This document shows, in pieces, positions 1-8,520 of a DNA stretch of 17,584 bases. Numbering within the stretch: the stretch's first letter is position 1; every line of letters begins with the position of its first letter. Source of the stretch: CAZKFG01 sp964551985 (lineage in GTDB: Bacteria > Bacillota > Negativicutes > Acidaminococcales > JAISLQ01); assembly GCA_964551985.1 (NCBI GenBank), contig CAZKFG010000045.1, forward strand, positions 1-17,584, given 5' to 3'. Below the pieces are notes generated by a model. It was not told the DNA's origin and ran no database searches. It worked only from the letters and a program-made list of their open reading frames with translations. Made by a program: the position numbers and the translations under genes.

Positions 1-247
1 AAGCCAGAGAAAAGAGAAAGCAGGCTGCCGCAACACCTACAGCACCCATAGAAACAGCTGATACAACCATCTTCCACAAACTCATATTGGCATAGCCAAA
101 CATTTGCTTTTGCTGTTCGGCCAATCTTTTATATTGCCAGTACACGATAAAAACAACCAGATAAAAAATCGGTTGGGTCAATATAACTTCTGTTATTGCA
201 CTTATAGAAATTGACAAAATATTGACAACAGGCACGTCGTATAACAT
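1..247 (-). CDS. Membrane protein, MinJ-like / PDZ-domain family (N-terminal part, cut by window edge)
   Basis: The first 82 codons are present and the gene continues past base 1. The ATG at 247-245 is preceded by a strong AGGAG ribosome binding site. The visible protein has one hydrophobic segment at about residues 21-37 that ends in W-Q-Y-K-R, a short polar loop, and a second hydrophobic segment from about residue 58. The motif with Q-P-I-F-Y in the first span resembles the start of Bacillus MinJ and related multi-span membrane proteins that end in a PDZ domain. In Bacillus, minJ lies near ftsEX and ctpB, and here the gene directly follows ctpA. MinJ links the Min system to the division site. 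The PDZ part is outside the window, so the family call rests on position and a short N-terminus; that this is a real membrane-protein gene is much surer. Confidence 0.62.
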   Translation of the reverse strand, partial: MLYDVPVVNILSISISAITEVILTQPIFYLVVFIVYWQYKRLAEQQKQMFGYANMSLWKMVVSAVSMGAVGVAAACFLFSLA

Positions 248-270
248 TTATTTCTCCTATTTTGACAAAA

Positions 271-288
271 GCGACGGAAATCCGCCGC
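271..288 (-). terminator. Short GC-rich hairpin between ctpA and the downstream gene
   Basis: Bases 271-277 and 282-288 pair as a 7-bp stem with one G-T pair and a 4-base loop. On the minus strand a run of only four T follows before the sequence becomes mixed. It sits in the 47-nt gap after the ctpA stop, the widest gap in this cluster. It may be a weak terminator or attenuator that lowers expression of the MinJ-like gene. The T run is too short for a confident call. Confidence 0.35.
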
Positions 289-294
289 TAAAAA

Positions 295-1449
295 TTATTT
301 TTTAGTTGTGTTTTCATTTTGCTTTTGCAAAATTTCAATAGCTTTTTCCAATTGGTTATCTATTTGTTCACTTAGTTTAACTTCGATATCAGGTTCAATA
401 CCAACACCATTTATAACTCTGCCACTTGGTGTATGATACGTAGCACCAGTTAGTTTTATTGCTGAATCATTGCCAACAGGAATTACCGCTTGCACTGAAC
501 CTTTACCATATGTTTTAGTTCCGATGATTGTACCTACTTTAGTGTCTTGCAATGCACCAGCAACAATCTCAGATGCACTGGCACTTCCTTTATTTACAAG
601 TACTGCTATTTTATATTTAGCATTAGGGTTGTTAGAATTGATAATCTCTTTTGTCCCATCACGACCAACAATAGATACAATAGGTCCGTTAGGAACAAGT
701 TTTTCGGCAACTTTAACACTAGATTGCAATATTCCGCCAGGGTTATTACGCAAATCTAAAACAATAGATTTTACGCCTTCTTTTTCAAGCGTATCTAACT
801 GCTTAGCAAAATCTTCATGTGTGTGTTCATTAAACATAGTTATTCTTATATAACCTATATCATCTTGCAATTTGTTACTATATACTGTTTTTAATTTTAT
901 ATTTGTGCGAGTAAGATTAACTGTTTTCTCTTCTTTAGTATCGGTTAATAAAACAAGCTGCACATTCGTATCTTTAGGTCCACGAATTTTGCTGACCGCT
1001 GTATTAATAGACATTCCTTTGGTCAATTCGCCATTAATTTTAATGATTTTATCGCCACTTTTAATTCCGGCAATTTCACCCGGTGTACCTTCAACAGGAG
1101 CCACAACGGTCAAAACGTCATCTTTAACTCCGACAATAATGCCAACTCCGCCAAATTCGCCTTCGGTTTCGCTCATAAAATATTTGTATGTATTGCCATC
1201 TAAATAGGCTGAATGTGGATCTTTTAGTGAATTTACCATGCCTGAAATTGCGCCATTAATTAGAACATCGGTCGATACCGGTTCGACATAACGTTGCCTT
1301 ACGGTATACAATGCCCCTAAAAATTTCAATGTTAAGCTAGCATCACCAGATAAAAACCGGAAAAAATATATAAATGCACTAGTTGTCAAAATAGCTGTTG
1401 CTAAAACAATAGCAATACCACCTAAAACGACTTGACGTTTCGTAAACAA
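295..1449 (-). CDS. ctpA: C-terminal processing peptidase, S41 family (CtpA/CtpB)
   Basis: A 384-residue membrane-anchored serine protease that cuts protein substrates near their C-termini outside the membrane. An N-terminal membrane anchor spans about residues 8-30. A PDZ domain at about 95-180 includes the G-G-V-G-I carboxylate-binding loop. The tail-protease core follows, with R-N-N-P-G-G at 234-239. The Ser-Lys-Gln catalytic set is inferred as S291, K316 and Q320; the spacing of 25 and 4 residues matches Bacillus CtpB. The start codon is TTG, with GGGGGAG about 7 nt upstream; no ATG gives a better start. It lies 18 nt after the M23 peptidase gene. In other bacteria Ctp proteases control cell-wall hydrolases, so the neighbouring EnvC-like protein is a plausible partner, by inference only. 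Confidence 0.95.
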   Translation of the reverse strand: MFTKRQVVLGGIAIVLATAILTTSAFIYFFRFLSGDASLTLKFLGALYTVRQRYVEPVSTDVLINGAISGMVNSLKDPHSAYLDGNTYKYFMSETEGEFGGVGIIVGVKDDVLTVVAPVEGTPGEIAGIKSGDKIIKINGELTKGMSINTAVSKIRGPKDTNVQLVLLTDTKEEKTVNLTRTNIKLKTVYSNKLQDDIGYIRITMFNEHTHEDFAKQLDTLEKEGVKSIVLDLRNNPGGILQSSVKVAEKLVPNGPIVSIVGRDGTKEIINSNNPNAKYKIAVLVNKGSASASEIVAGALQDTKVGTIIGTKTYGKGSVQAVIPVGNDSAIKLTGATYHTPSGRVINGVGIEPDIEVKLSEQIDNQLEKAIEILQKQNENTTKK

Positions 1450-1467
1450 ATGTTGCTCCCCCTAATA

Positions 1468-2622
1468 CTAAGGCAAATAATCCAATGGGCTTACAGTTTC
1501 ACCATGTTTTCTCACTTCAAAATGACAATGAGGACCTGTTGAATAACCTGTTGAACCAGCATAAGCTATTGTTTGCCCTTTATAAACCTTCTCACCATTA
1601 CTTACAGCTAAGCTGTTATTATGAGCGTATAGTGTAGTTATTCCTGAGCCGTGGTCTAAAATTACCGCATTGCCATAACCGCCAATCCAACCGGCGCTGA
1701 TTACAACACCTTCGTCTGCTGCCAGTATGGGGTCGTTGTAGTCTGCTGCAATATCAAGCCCTGAGTGATATTTCTGTGTACCAAAAATAGGATGTGTGCG
1801 CCAGCCAAATGGCGAAGTTATCTCACCGCGTATCGGCCAAATCATAGACCCTGTACCTTGACCAATTAATTTACCGCCAGATTCTATACGCCTTATCATA
1901 TTAGCAATGCTTTTTGATGTTTCCATCAAATCATTATATTCGCTTTCTGCTTGTTGGCGCTCAGCTTCTGCTTGTTCAAAAATTACACGTTTTTCTTCTC
2001 TTTTTTGATAAACAACTTGTTTTTTAGCATTGGCTTGGTCATATAATTTTTCTATTTCTTCTTTATTGTTTTTTAGCTTTTCCTGTTGGCTTTTGAGAAC
2101 GACTTGATCATTTTTAATTTCATCAATCAAATTAACATCATTTTTTATTATGCGTAAAAGCAGTTCAAATCTTGTTGTAAAATCCGTAAAGTTTTTTGAC
2201 CCTAACAAAACATCCAAATAATTCATTTGCCCATGCATATAAATATTGCGAATACGTTTTTTGTAAGCATCATTTCTATGTACGAGATTTTTCTCTACAT
2301 TGCGTAAAACTTCTTCATTTTTACTCATCTGATCTTGAACTTTTTCCAAACTAGAAACAATTTCACTAAGTTCTGCTTGCGCTAAATCTAAAGCACTTGT
2401 TACTTCACTTAATTGCTCATAAGCACTACGGGCTTTTTTGCGTTTGGAATCCATTTGCTGTTTTTTTTCACCAATTTGACCTTCTATATTTTGCAGTTCT
2501 TTTTGTTTTTGCTCAATTTGCGCTTTATCAGCTTCTGTAACCTGTGCTAAAACAGGAGCAGCTATAGCATTAAAAACAAATAATATCAAAAGCAATATGG
2601 ATTTTTTTGAAGTGTTTTTCAT
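1468..2622 (-). CDS. EnvC-like murein hydrolase (activator): coiled coil plus M23/LytM domain
   Basis: A secreted 384-residue cell-wall protein. A signal peptide covers residues 1-26, with V-L-A before the predicted cut. Residues about 28-245 are a long charged coiled coil rich in K, E and Q, as in EnvC, PcsB and CwlO, which dock on the FtsX outer domain. The C-terminal M23 domain (about 260-384) keeps the zinc ligands H286 and D290 (H-x-x-x-D), H334, and H365-C-H367. E. coli EnvC has lost such ligands and only activates amidases, so this protein may cut peptide cross-links itself. AAGGAGA precedes the ATG at 2622. The gene starts 18 nt after ftsX, the usual place for the FtsEX-controlled effector. 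A family-wide name is safer than a gene symbol. Confidence 0.93.
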   Translation of the reverse strand: MKNTSKKSILLLILFVFNAIAAPVLAQVTEADKAQIEQKQKELQNIEGQIGEKKQQMDSKRKKARSAYEQLSEVTSALDLAQAELSEIVSSLEKVQDQMSKNEEVLRNVEKNLVHRNDAYKKRIRNIYMHGQMNYLDVLLGSKNFTDFTTRFELLLRIIKNDVNLIDEIKNDQVVLKSQQEKLKNNKEEIEKLYDQANAKKQVVYQKREEKRVIFEQAEAERQQAESEYNDLMETSKSIANMIRRIESGGKLIGQGTGSMIWPIRGEITSPFGWRTHPIFGTQKYHSGLDIAADYNDPILAADEGVVISAGWIGGYGNAVILDHGSGITTLYAHNNSLAVSNGEKVYKGQTIAYAGSTGYSTGPHCHFEVRKHGETVSPLDYLP

Positions 2623-2640
2623 AATGCAAATCTCCTTGTG

Positions 2641-3528
2641 TTAAGCTTTCAAAAACTTTTTCAAAGAAATACTACTACCTAAAGCGCCTATTCCCATCCC
2701 TAAAAAAATTAGCATAAAAGACAGATAATAAAGCATTGGACTACGTGGAACTAGTGGCAAAAAGGCAAGCATAGCGTATACTCTATCTAATATTAGACTA
2801 TATGTCCAATGGAGTAAAATAACAGCTACCAAGGCCCCAAGCAAACCTAAAAGCATTCCCTCTAACAAAAATGGCCAACGAATAAAGCTATCTGTTGCAC
2901 CAACATACTTCATAATACTAACTTCTTTGCGTCTTGAAAAAACAGTAATTCTAATAGTATTAGAAATGATAAACAATGCCGCAAAGGATAGAAAGATAAT
3001 TAAAATTACTCCGCCAAAGCGTACTATCCTAGTCAAGCCAAAAAGTTGCTCGATAACTTCTTTACCAAATCTTGTTTCTTCAATATCTTCAAATTTATCT
3101 ATTTGCTCGGCAATTTGCTTTACACTCTCAGGTTTATCAACGTGCACTTCAAAAGAATCAGGCAAAGGATTACTGTCGCCAAGACTGCTTAGCAGTTCTT
3201 TTTGTTCACCCAAACGCTCTGTAAATCTTTGCAATGCAATATCTTTGCTTACAAAATCTACTTTAGTAACACCTGGCATTTTTTTTATTTGGCTGCTTAA
3301 TTTATCTATAGTGTCTTTATCTGTCGCTTCTTTAACATAAGCAGTTACTTGAACTTGTGACTCTAAAATGTTTGCCATATTGTTCATATTGATAATCATT
3401 ACAGTGAAAAAACCTAGTATCAAAAGTGAAATGGCAACAGTGGAAATAGAGGCAATACTCATCAATCTATTTCTTTTTACTGATAAAAAAGCTTCACGAA
3501 CAAAATACTCTTTGCTACTCAGACTCAT
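2641..3528 (-). CDS. ftsX: Cell division ABC transporter permease subunit FtsX
   Basis: The membrane half of FtsEX, which turns ATP hydrolysis by FtsE into a shape change that switches on a peptidoglycan hydrolase outside the membrane. There is one N-terminal span, a roughly 120-residue outer domain that includes the D-P-x-P-D-S-F-type stretch (here N-P-L-P-D-S-F), and three C-terminal spans. The conserved R-R-K-E-V-x-I-M-K-Y-V-G-A-T segment lies after span two. I chose the ATG at 3528 (295 aa) because AAGGGG lies 9 nt upstream. An ATG at 3534 is only 3 nt from it, and the longest open frame reaches 3561. The start lies inside the end of ftsE (14-nt overlap), which suggests translational coupling for equal amounts of the two proteins. 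Confidence 0.95.
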   Translation of the reverse strand: MSLSSKEYFVREAFLSVKRNRLMSIASISTVAISLLILGFFTVMIINMNNMANILESQVQVTAYVKEATDKDTIDKLSSQIKKMPGVTKVDFVSKDIALQRFTERLGEQKELLSSLGDSNPLPDSFEVHVDKPESVKQIAEQIDKFEDIEETRFGKEVIEQLFGLTRIVRFGGVILIIFLSFAALFIISNTIRITVFSRRKEVSIMKYVGATDSFIRWPFLLEGMLLGLLGALVAVILLHWTYSLILDRVYAMLAFLPLVPRSPMLYYLSFMLIFLGMGIGALGSSISLKKFLKA

Positions 3529-4204
3529 AACCATACACCCCTTGAGCTTCATCGCGAGCAATTATCCCATTTTCAATCGCTATAACACGTTTTTCCATTG
3601 TATCTACTATCTCTTTATCGTGCGTTGCCATAACAATTGTAGTACCATCACGATTTATTTCTTTAAACAAATGCATTATTTCACGGCTATTTTCTGGGTC
3701 AAGATTACCAGTCGGCTCATCTGCAATAACCAAACTTGGCTCGTTAACTATTGCCCGGGCAATAGCGACTCTTTGCTGCTCGCCTCCAGACATTTCTTGT
3801 GGATATGCTCTTGATTTATGCCTTAAACCAACCATATCCAATACTGCACTGACTCTTTTTTGTATCTTACGATAAGGAGTTTCAATTACTTGCATAGCAA
3901 AAGCAATATTATCGTGGACAGTTCTGTCAGGTAGCAGTCTATAGTCTTGAAAAACTATGCCTAAAGAGCGTCTTAAAAAAGGCACTTCTTGTTCTGGTAT
4001 ATTTGTAACATCTATTCCATTTACAATCAGATTACCACTTGTTGGTAAAATTTCTCTAAATAGCATTTTTATAAAAGTTGATTTTCCAGCACCACTAGGT
4101 CCAACAACAAAGACAAAATCACCTTTTCCAATGTGAACATTAACATCACGTAAAGCGACCAAACCATTACTATAGCGCTTATTTATATCACTCATTAAAA
4201 TCAT
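3515..4204 (-). CDS. ftsE: Cell division ATP-binding protein FtsE
   Basis: The ATPase half of FtsEX, on the inner face of the membrane. All ABC motifs are present: Walker A G-P-S-G-A-G-K-S-T at 35-43, Q-loop Q86, signature M-S-G-G-E-Q-Q-R at 138-145 (M where L is usual), Walker B ending in D162-E163, and H-loop H195. The ORF can be extended to a GTG at 4216, but that codon overlaps the GGGGAG ribosome binding site. The ATG at 4204 lies 11 nt after that site and gives the usual FtsE start, so I use it (229 aa). It follows csaB by 25 nt and overlaps ftsX by 14 nt. Confidence 0.96.
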   Translation of the reverse strand: MILMSDINKRYSNGLVALRDVNVHIGKGDFVFVVGPSGAGKSTFIKMLFREILPTSGNLIVNGIDVTNIPEQEVPFLRRSLGIVFQDYRLLPDRTVHDNIAFAMQVIETPYRKIQKRVSAVLDMVGLRHKSRAYPQEMSGGEQQRVAIARAIVNEPSLVIADEPTGNLDPENSREIMHLFKEINRDGTTIVMATHDKEIVDTMEKRVIAIENGIIARDEAQGVYGYESE

Positions 4205-4229
4205 ACAAGAGTGCACTCCCCTTCTACAT

Positions 4230-5327
4230 TTAACTTAACATTTTGGATGCTAAAATAGCATTTTCCAATGCACTTTTACGTAACTTTTCTACTTTTTGGT
4301 TTTGGTTTTGTAAAATTTCAGGATTTTTTATAATCTCATCTACTTTTTGGATAATGTCATCAGATGTAACATTAGATAGATTACCAACACAAGTAGAATC
4401 TATATTTTCTAAAAATCCATCTACTTTAGGATCATACGATATCCCTACAACAGGAGTTCCCATAACTGCAGCAAATATCAAAGCGTGCAGTCTTATGCTT
4501 ATCATCATCTGCATATTACCAACTAAAGATAAACAATCACTTATGCTATACCTATGCGAAATTATAGCGACATTTTCTTTGTCCTGCATTAAATCAACAA
4601 TTTGTTTAGAAATATTCAAATCATCAGGATATTGCAAAGGCAAAAAAACAATCTTAGCGTTATACTTTTTAATCAAAGAGTCAGCAACAACAGCCAAAAC
4701 ATTTTTAAATGAACTAAGCCCTTGCCAGTCTCTTGGGCAAATACCAACAATCATATTAGCATTTTCTATACCCACTTTGCGCAAAATCATCTTACCGTTG
4801 CATTTATCCACTTTTTGCATTGACATTACAGGATCTGCCGTTAAAAAAATCTTGTTTTTAGCAATACCAAAACTTAGCAAAACATCTTGCGATTTTTTAT
4901 CACGAACAGCAATCAAATTAACTTGCCTGCAAACAAAACCAGTTAGTTTTTTAGCTAAAGAACCTCTTATTGGACCTATCCCTTGACCATAAAGCATTAC
5001 TTTTTTAAACAACAATTTTGCCATCTGCATTATACCAAGATAATAAAAAATACTTCTTTTACTTGTGACATCTTGCAGCAAGCTACCACCACCAGATATA
5101 ACCAAATCTGCTTTGAGCATAGCCAAGAAAATAGCAAAAAGATTAAACCTATGTATAGCATTTACACCATAACGAGTACTTGTTTCTGTTGGATTTCCTG
5201 ACAAGACAGTTATCGCTAAATTAGAGTGCATTTTATTTAGTGCTTCAATTACAGCCATAAGCATAGCTTCGTCGCCAGCATTTGCAAATCCATAATAACC
5301 ACAAATCAAAATGTTTTTACGCTTCAC
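4230..5327 (-). CDS. csaB: Polysaccharide pyruvyl transferase CsaB
   Basis: This enzyme adds ketal-linked pyruvate from phosphoenolpyruvate to a cell-wall polysaccharide. In Firmicutes the pyruvylated polymer binds SLH-domain proteins of the cell surface. The sequence carries the family N-terminus G-Y-Y-G-F-x-N-x-G-D-E-A. It also has the S-G-G-G-S-L-x-Q-D segment, a Y-G-Q-G-I-G-P-I stretch, and near the C-terminus I-S-x-R-L-H-A-L followed by G-T-P-V-x-G-I-S-Y-D-P-K. An ATG at 5333 is only 2 nt from AAGGAG; the GTG at 5327 is 8 nt away and gives the typical K-R-K-N-I-L-I-C start, so I chose GTG (365 aa). The start overlaps the end of the DUF5693 gene by 11 nt, which implies coupled translation and a shared pathway. 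Confidence 0.93.
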   Translation of the reverse strand: MKRKNILICGYYGFANAGDEAMLMAVIEALNKMHSNLAITVLSGNPTETSTRYGVNAIHRFNLFAIFLAMLKADLVISGGGSLLQDVTSKRSIFYYLGIMQMAKLLFKKVMLYGQGIGPIRGSLAKKLTGFVCRQVNLIAVRDKKSQDVLLSFGIAKNKIFLTADPVMSMQKVDKCNGKMILRKVGIENANMIVGICPRDWQGLSSFKNVLAVVADSLIKKYNAKIVFLPLQYPDDLNISKQIVDLMQDKENVAIISHRYSISDCLSLVGNMQMMISIRLHALIFAAVMGTPVVGISYDPKVDGFLENIDSTCVGNLSNVTSDDIIQKVDEIIKNPEILQNQNQKVEKLRKSALENAILASKMLS

Positions 5328-7380
5328 CCTCATATCTCCTTAAAATCCAATACCAAAGTGGTAGCGCTAAACTAGCACCTACAAAAGCCACTATCCCAAT
5401 CACTTCTCCCATGAACAGACCATCAATAGCCCTAATTGTTGACATCATAACAGGTGTTCGCATATGTGCAAAAGTTTGAACCAAAGTGCTTTGTCCAATA
5501 GTTGCTCCAACAACAAGGCAATAGTAAATAACATGAGGCAAGTTTTTCCAAGCCGCAAATGCTGCCAAGAAAAATGCTGGATGCCCGACCAAAAACTCTT
5601 TTTCACGCGGTCTAGCATACATTACTTCTTCTAAAAATACCCTTAGTTTAATTTCAATTCCAGGCACTGGAATACCAGCTGTATGACCTGTTCTACCAAT
5701 GAAAATGTATGCCACTATCGCCCCAACACCAAGTATAAATAGTGTTTTTAAATATATCGGATAGTTTAGTAACTGTTGTAGCTGAAAAACAAGTCCTTTT
5801 TGATTTTGCAAATCTTTGCCAAACACTGTATATCTTTTTAAATAAACTAAAGTTATCAAAATAAGCGGCATTAAAAAAGTTAGTTTAACACCTCTATATA
5901 TATCAAACTCTAATAAAAATCTTATATCACTAAGTATGCCACTGACGTAAATTCCACCAACCAACGACAACAAAACAGTTGCTACAAGTTGCCAACTGGT
6001 AGTAGCTAAAACACCCATCAAAGAATTATCTGCTTTAAGCTGCATACTCTTCCAATTTTCCATTTGCCATACCATTGCCAAAACTGGAAAAAGTACCGCT
6101 GCACAAAAACCCAAAGCTTGCCTTATAATAACAGCATTGGTCAATATATATAATCCACTAAGCATCCCTGCTACCAAAATAGTAGCCAAAAGTTGTCGTC
6201 TGTGTGTTAAAAACTCTGTCAGCATTGATAAGTACATTATCCCTGCCGCAACAATTCCCAAAAATACAAGCATCAAAAGCACTTTATTAGGATGATAAGG
6301 CTCAAATACGCTTGCTGCACCTAACTGAAAATCTCTTTTTAAAACTCCATCGCGTATTTTAGCGACATAGTCAAGATTAGTATCAAGTAAATTCTTACCT
6401 TCAAAAGCATTTTTAAAAGCTCTTATATAGTTTAATCTTACATTACGTTCTTCATCTGTAAGTGCCCAGCGTCTTATAGCTTGCTCTGGGTCAAGCTTTT
6501 TTTCTTGTTCTGTTTTGTCTATGACATACAATCTTGCAACATTATAGTTTAATTTCTCACCAAGTTTTACAAGACCTTCTTGTTTGTCAAATTGTAATTG
6601 CAAAGGATGTTCGGTCATGCCTAGCGTCCAATTTCTCGCTTTAAAATTATCTGCCACAACATCAAGCTTTTCAGGATACCCCAAAACTTCTCTACCTGAA
6701 AATAAGACAGCAGAAATAGGCACATTGGCTTTTTCCAAGCGCCTAAAAACATGATTAATATTATCTTCTGTCACAGCATAATAGTTAGTTGGCCTTGCAA
6801 CAACATTAAAACCATTTTGTGCAATAAATTGCATCTGGCTTGTCAAAATACCAAGATCTTGCTCTATAACCGTTTTATAATCACCAACAATTGAGATAAT
6901 ATAAGGATTTGCATCATCTAATACTTGCACTCTGTCTTTACCAAAACGTTGCAATAAATCTTCTTGCACTTCTAATAAATCCTGGCTTAGAACACCTACA
7001 ATATATACTTGACCATCTTTAATTTTACCTGTAGAAATAAATCTTTGCCAAAATGGCTCTGTGAGCATACCAGATTTTGCCTTACGCAAAATCTCTGAAC
7101 CGTTGTAAACATTTACAGTTCCAGCATTTTCTAGTTTTTCTAAAGTAGTTTCATAAACAACCAAAGAAGTTATGCCACTTTCTTTAAACAGTTTAAGCGT
7201 CTCTGGAATGGTTTTCCCCGCACTGCCAGCAAGCGAAACAACCTCTCCGTAACCAAAGAGCATATCAACAGTATTAGAAGCTTTTTCCACCTTGTGTCGC
7301 TCAAAACTTATAACGCCACTTGCCAAAAAGCCAATAATTATCAATATTAAAACAAATTTATTATATTTATAATTTGTCAA
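5317..7380 (-). CDS. DUF5693 family multi-span membrane protein
   Basis: A 687-residue protein of unknown function. One N-terminal span at about residues 8-26 is followed by an outer domain of about 340 residues with an alternating helix/strand look, containing repeated L-x-x-x-G and V-x-x-R-P-T-N-Y-Y-type segments. From about residue 368 to the end there are roughly eight to ten hydrophobic segments. The start is TTG at 7380 with AGGTGA 7 nt upstream; no ATG lies nearby. It begins 7 nt after prfB and overlaps csaB. To my knowledge this family commonly sits next to csaB in Firmicutes. From that and its topology I infer a role in export, assembly or pyruvylation of the wall polymer. No catalytic motif is recognisable, so the job remains unproven. 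Confidence 0.88.
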   Translation of the reverse strand: MTNYKYNKFVLILIIIGFLASGVISFERHKVEKASNTVDMLFGYGEVVSLAGSAGKTIPETLKLFKESGITSLVVYETTLEKLENAGTVNVYNGSEILRKAKSGMLTEPFWQRFISTGKIKDGQVYIVGVLSQDLLEVQEDLLQRFGKDRVQVLDDANPYIISIVGDYKTVIEQDLGILTSQMQFIAQNGFNVVARPTNYYAVTEDNINHVFRRLEKANVPISAVLFSGREVLGYPEKLDVVADNFKARNWTLGMTEHPLQLQFDKQEGLVKLGEKLNYNVARLYVIDKTEQEKKLDPEQAIRRWALTDEERNVRLNYIRAFKNAFEGKNLLDTNLDYVAKIRDGVLKRDFQLGAASVFEPYHPNKVLLMLVFLGIVAAGIMYLSMLTEFLTHRRQLLATILVAGMLSGLYILTNAVIIRQALGFCAAVLFPVLAMVWQMENWKSMQLKADNSLMGVLATTSWQLVATVLLSLVGGIYVSGILSDIRFLLEFDIYRGVKLTFLMPLILITLVYLKRYTVFGKDLQNQKGLVFQLQQLLNYPIYLKTLFILGVGAIVAYIFIGRTGHTAGIPVPGIEIKLRVFLEEVMYARPREKEFLVGHPAFFLAAFAAWKNLPHVIYYCLVVGATIGQSTLVQTFAHMRTPVMMSTIRAIDGLFMGEVIGIVAFVGASLALPLWYWILRRYEGEA

Positions 7381-7387
7381 AATAGTT

Positions 7388-8501
7388 TCACCTATTTTCC
7401 TTGCTTTGTAAACTTTTTAAATAACCCTCAATAAAATTATCCAACCCACCATCCATTACCGCTTGCACATTACCAGTTTCAACATTAGTTCTATGATCTT
7501 TGACCATATTGTATGGATGGAAAACATATGAGCGAATTTGACTTCCCCACTCAATAGCTTGATATTCACCAGCAATCTGATTTTTCAAATCTGCTTGCTT
7601 TTGTTTTTCCAGTTCAAATAGCTTAGCTCTAAGTAACTGCATACAACGCTCTCTGTTTTGTATTTGCGAACGCTCATTTTGGCACTGAACAACAACCCCT
7701 GTTGGAATATGTGTCATACGCACAGCAGAATCAGTCTTATTTATATGCTGTCCACCAGCTCCGCTGGCTCTATATGTATCTATTTTTAAATCAACAGGGT
7801 TAATTTCAATATCTACATTGTCTGAAATCTCTGGCATAACATCAATTGCCGCAAAAGAAGTATGCCTTCTTGCGTTAGCATCAAAAGGCGATATGCGCAC
7901 AAGGCGATGTACGCCTTTTTCTGATTTTAAATATCCATAGGCATTATGTCCACTTATTTGTAAGGTTGCACTTTTCAAACCAGCCTCATCACCATCTTGA
8001 AAATCCAATACTTCTACTTTAAAATCATTTTTTTCCGCATAACGGCAATACATTCTCATCAACATTTGTGCCCAATCCTGAGCTTCTGTACCACCCGCAC
8101 CAGCATGAATTGTCAAAATAGCATTGTTAGCATCATATTCTCCGCCTAATAATAAGTTAAGCTCCAAATGCTCAAGTTCAACAGTAATTTCTTCTAGTAA
8201 AACATCTATCTCAGCAGTTAAACTCCCATCATTTTCATCTGTCGCCAGTTGCCATAAAACATCTGCATCTTCAAGCTTTTGTTTTAATTTTTGCCATGTT
8301 TCTATTTCATTTTTTAGCCAAGTGGCTTCTTGGGTAATCTTTTGTGCTGCTTGCGGGTCGTCCCAAAAATCAGGTGCACCCATTTTATATTCTAAATCAG
8401 CTATTTTATCTAATTTTCTTGAGACGTCAAAGAGACACCCCTATCTGGTTTATGCTTGCATCTAACTCTTGAATTTTTGGTTTATATTCAAAAAGTAACA
8501 A
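7388..8501 (-). CDS. prfB: Peptide chain release factor 2 (RF2), with programmed +1 frameshift
   Basis: RF2 releases finished proteins at UGA and UAA codons. The coding sequence is two segments: 8501 down to 8430, then 8428 down to 7388, skipping base 8429. The first part starts at TTG 8501, 9 nt after AGGAG, and encodes 24 residues beginning M-L-L-F-E-Y-K-P-K and ending in V-S-L before an in-frame TGA (8429-8427). The second continues D-V-S-R-K-L-D-K and runs to the stop, for 370 residues in all. The stop-recognition tripeptide S-P-F falls at 204-206 and the catalytic G-G-Q at 249-251, within one residue of E. coli RF2. A plain ORF from ATG 8383 would give 331 residues and lose about 39 residues of domain 1. 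It lies 19 nt after secA, the classic order. Confidence 0.96.
8426..8442 (-). promoter_or_regulatory. RF2 autoregulatory frameshift site
   Basis: On the minus strand AGGGG (8442-8438) lies 5 nt before CTT-TGA-C (8432-8426). The ribosome stalls at UGA when RF2 is scarce. The internal Shine-Dalgarno-like element and the slippery CUU then allow a +1 shift into the frame that encodes the rest of RF2. E. coli has a 3-nt gap between its element and CUU; here it is slightly longer. Confidence 0.93.
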
Positions 8502-8520
8502 TCCTATCAACTCCTAAAAA

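Noticed and set aside
470..1207. Plus-strand open frames opposite ctpA
   Set aside because: They are antisense shadows of a gene with a full catalytic set and show no family features.
4243..4986. 247-codon open frame on the plus strand
   Set aside because: It lies opposite csaB, which has clear family motifs; the translated product has no recognisable domain and no ribosome binding site.
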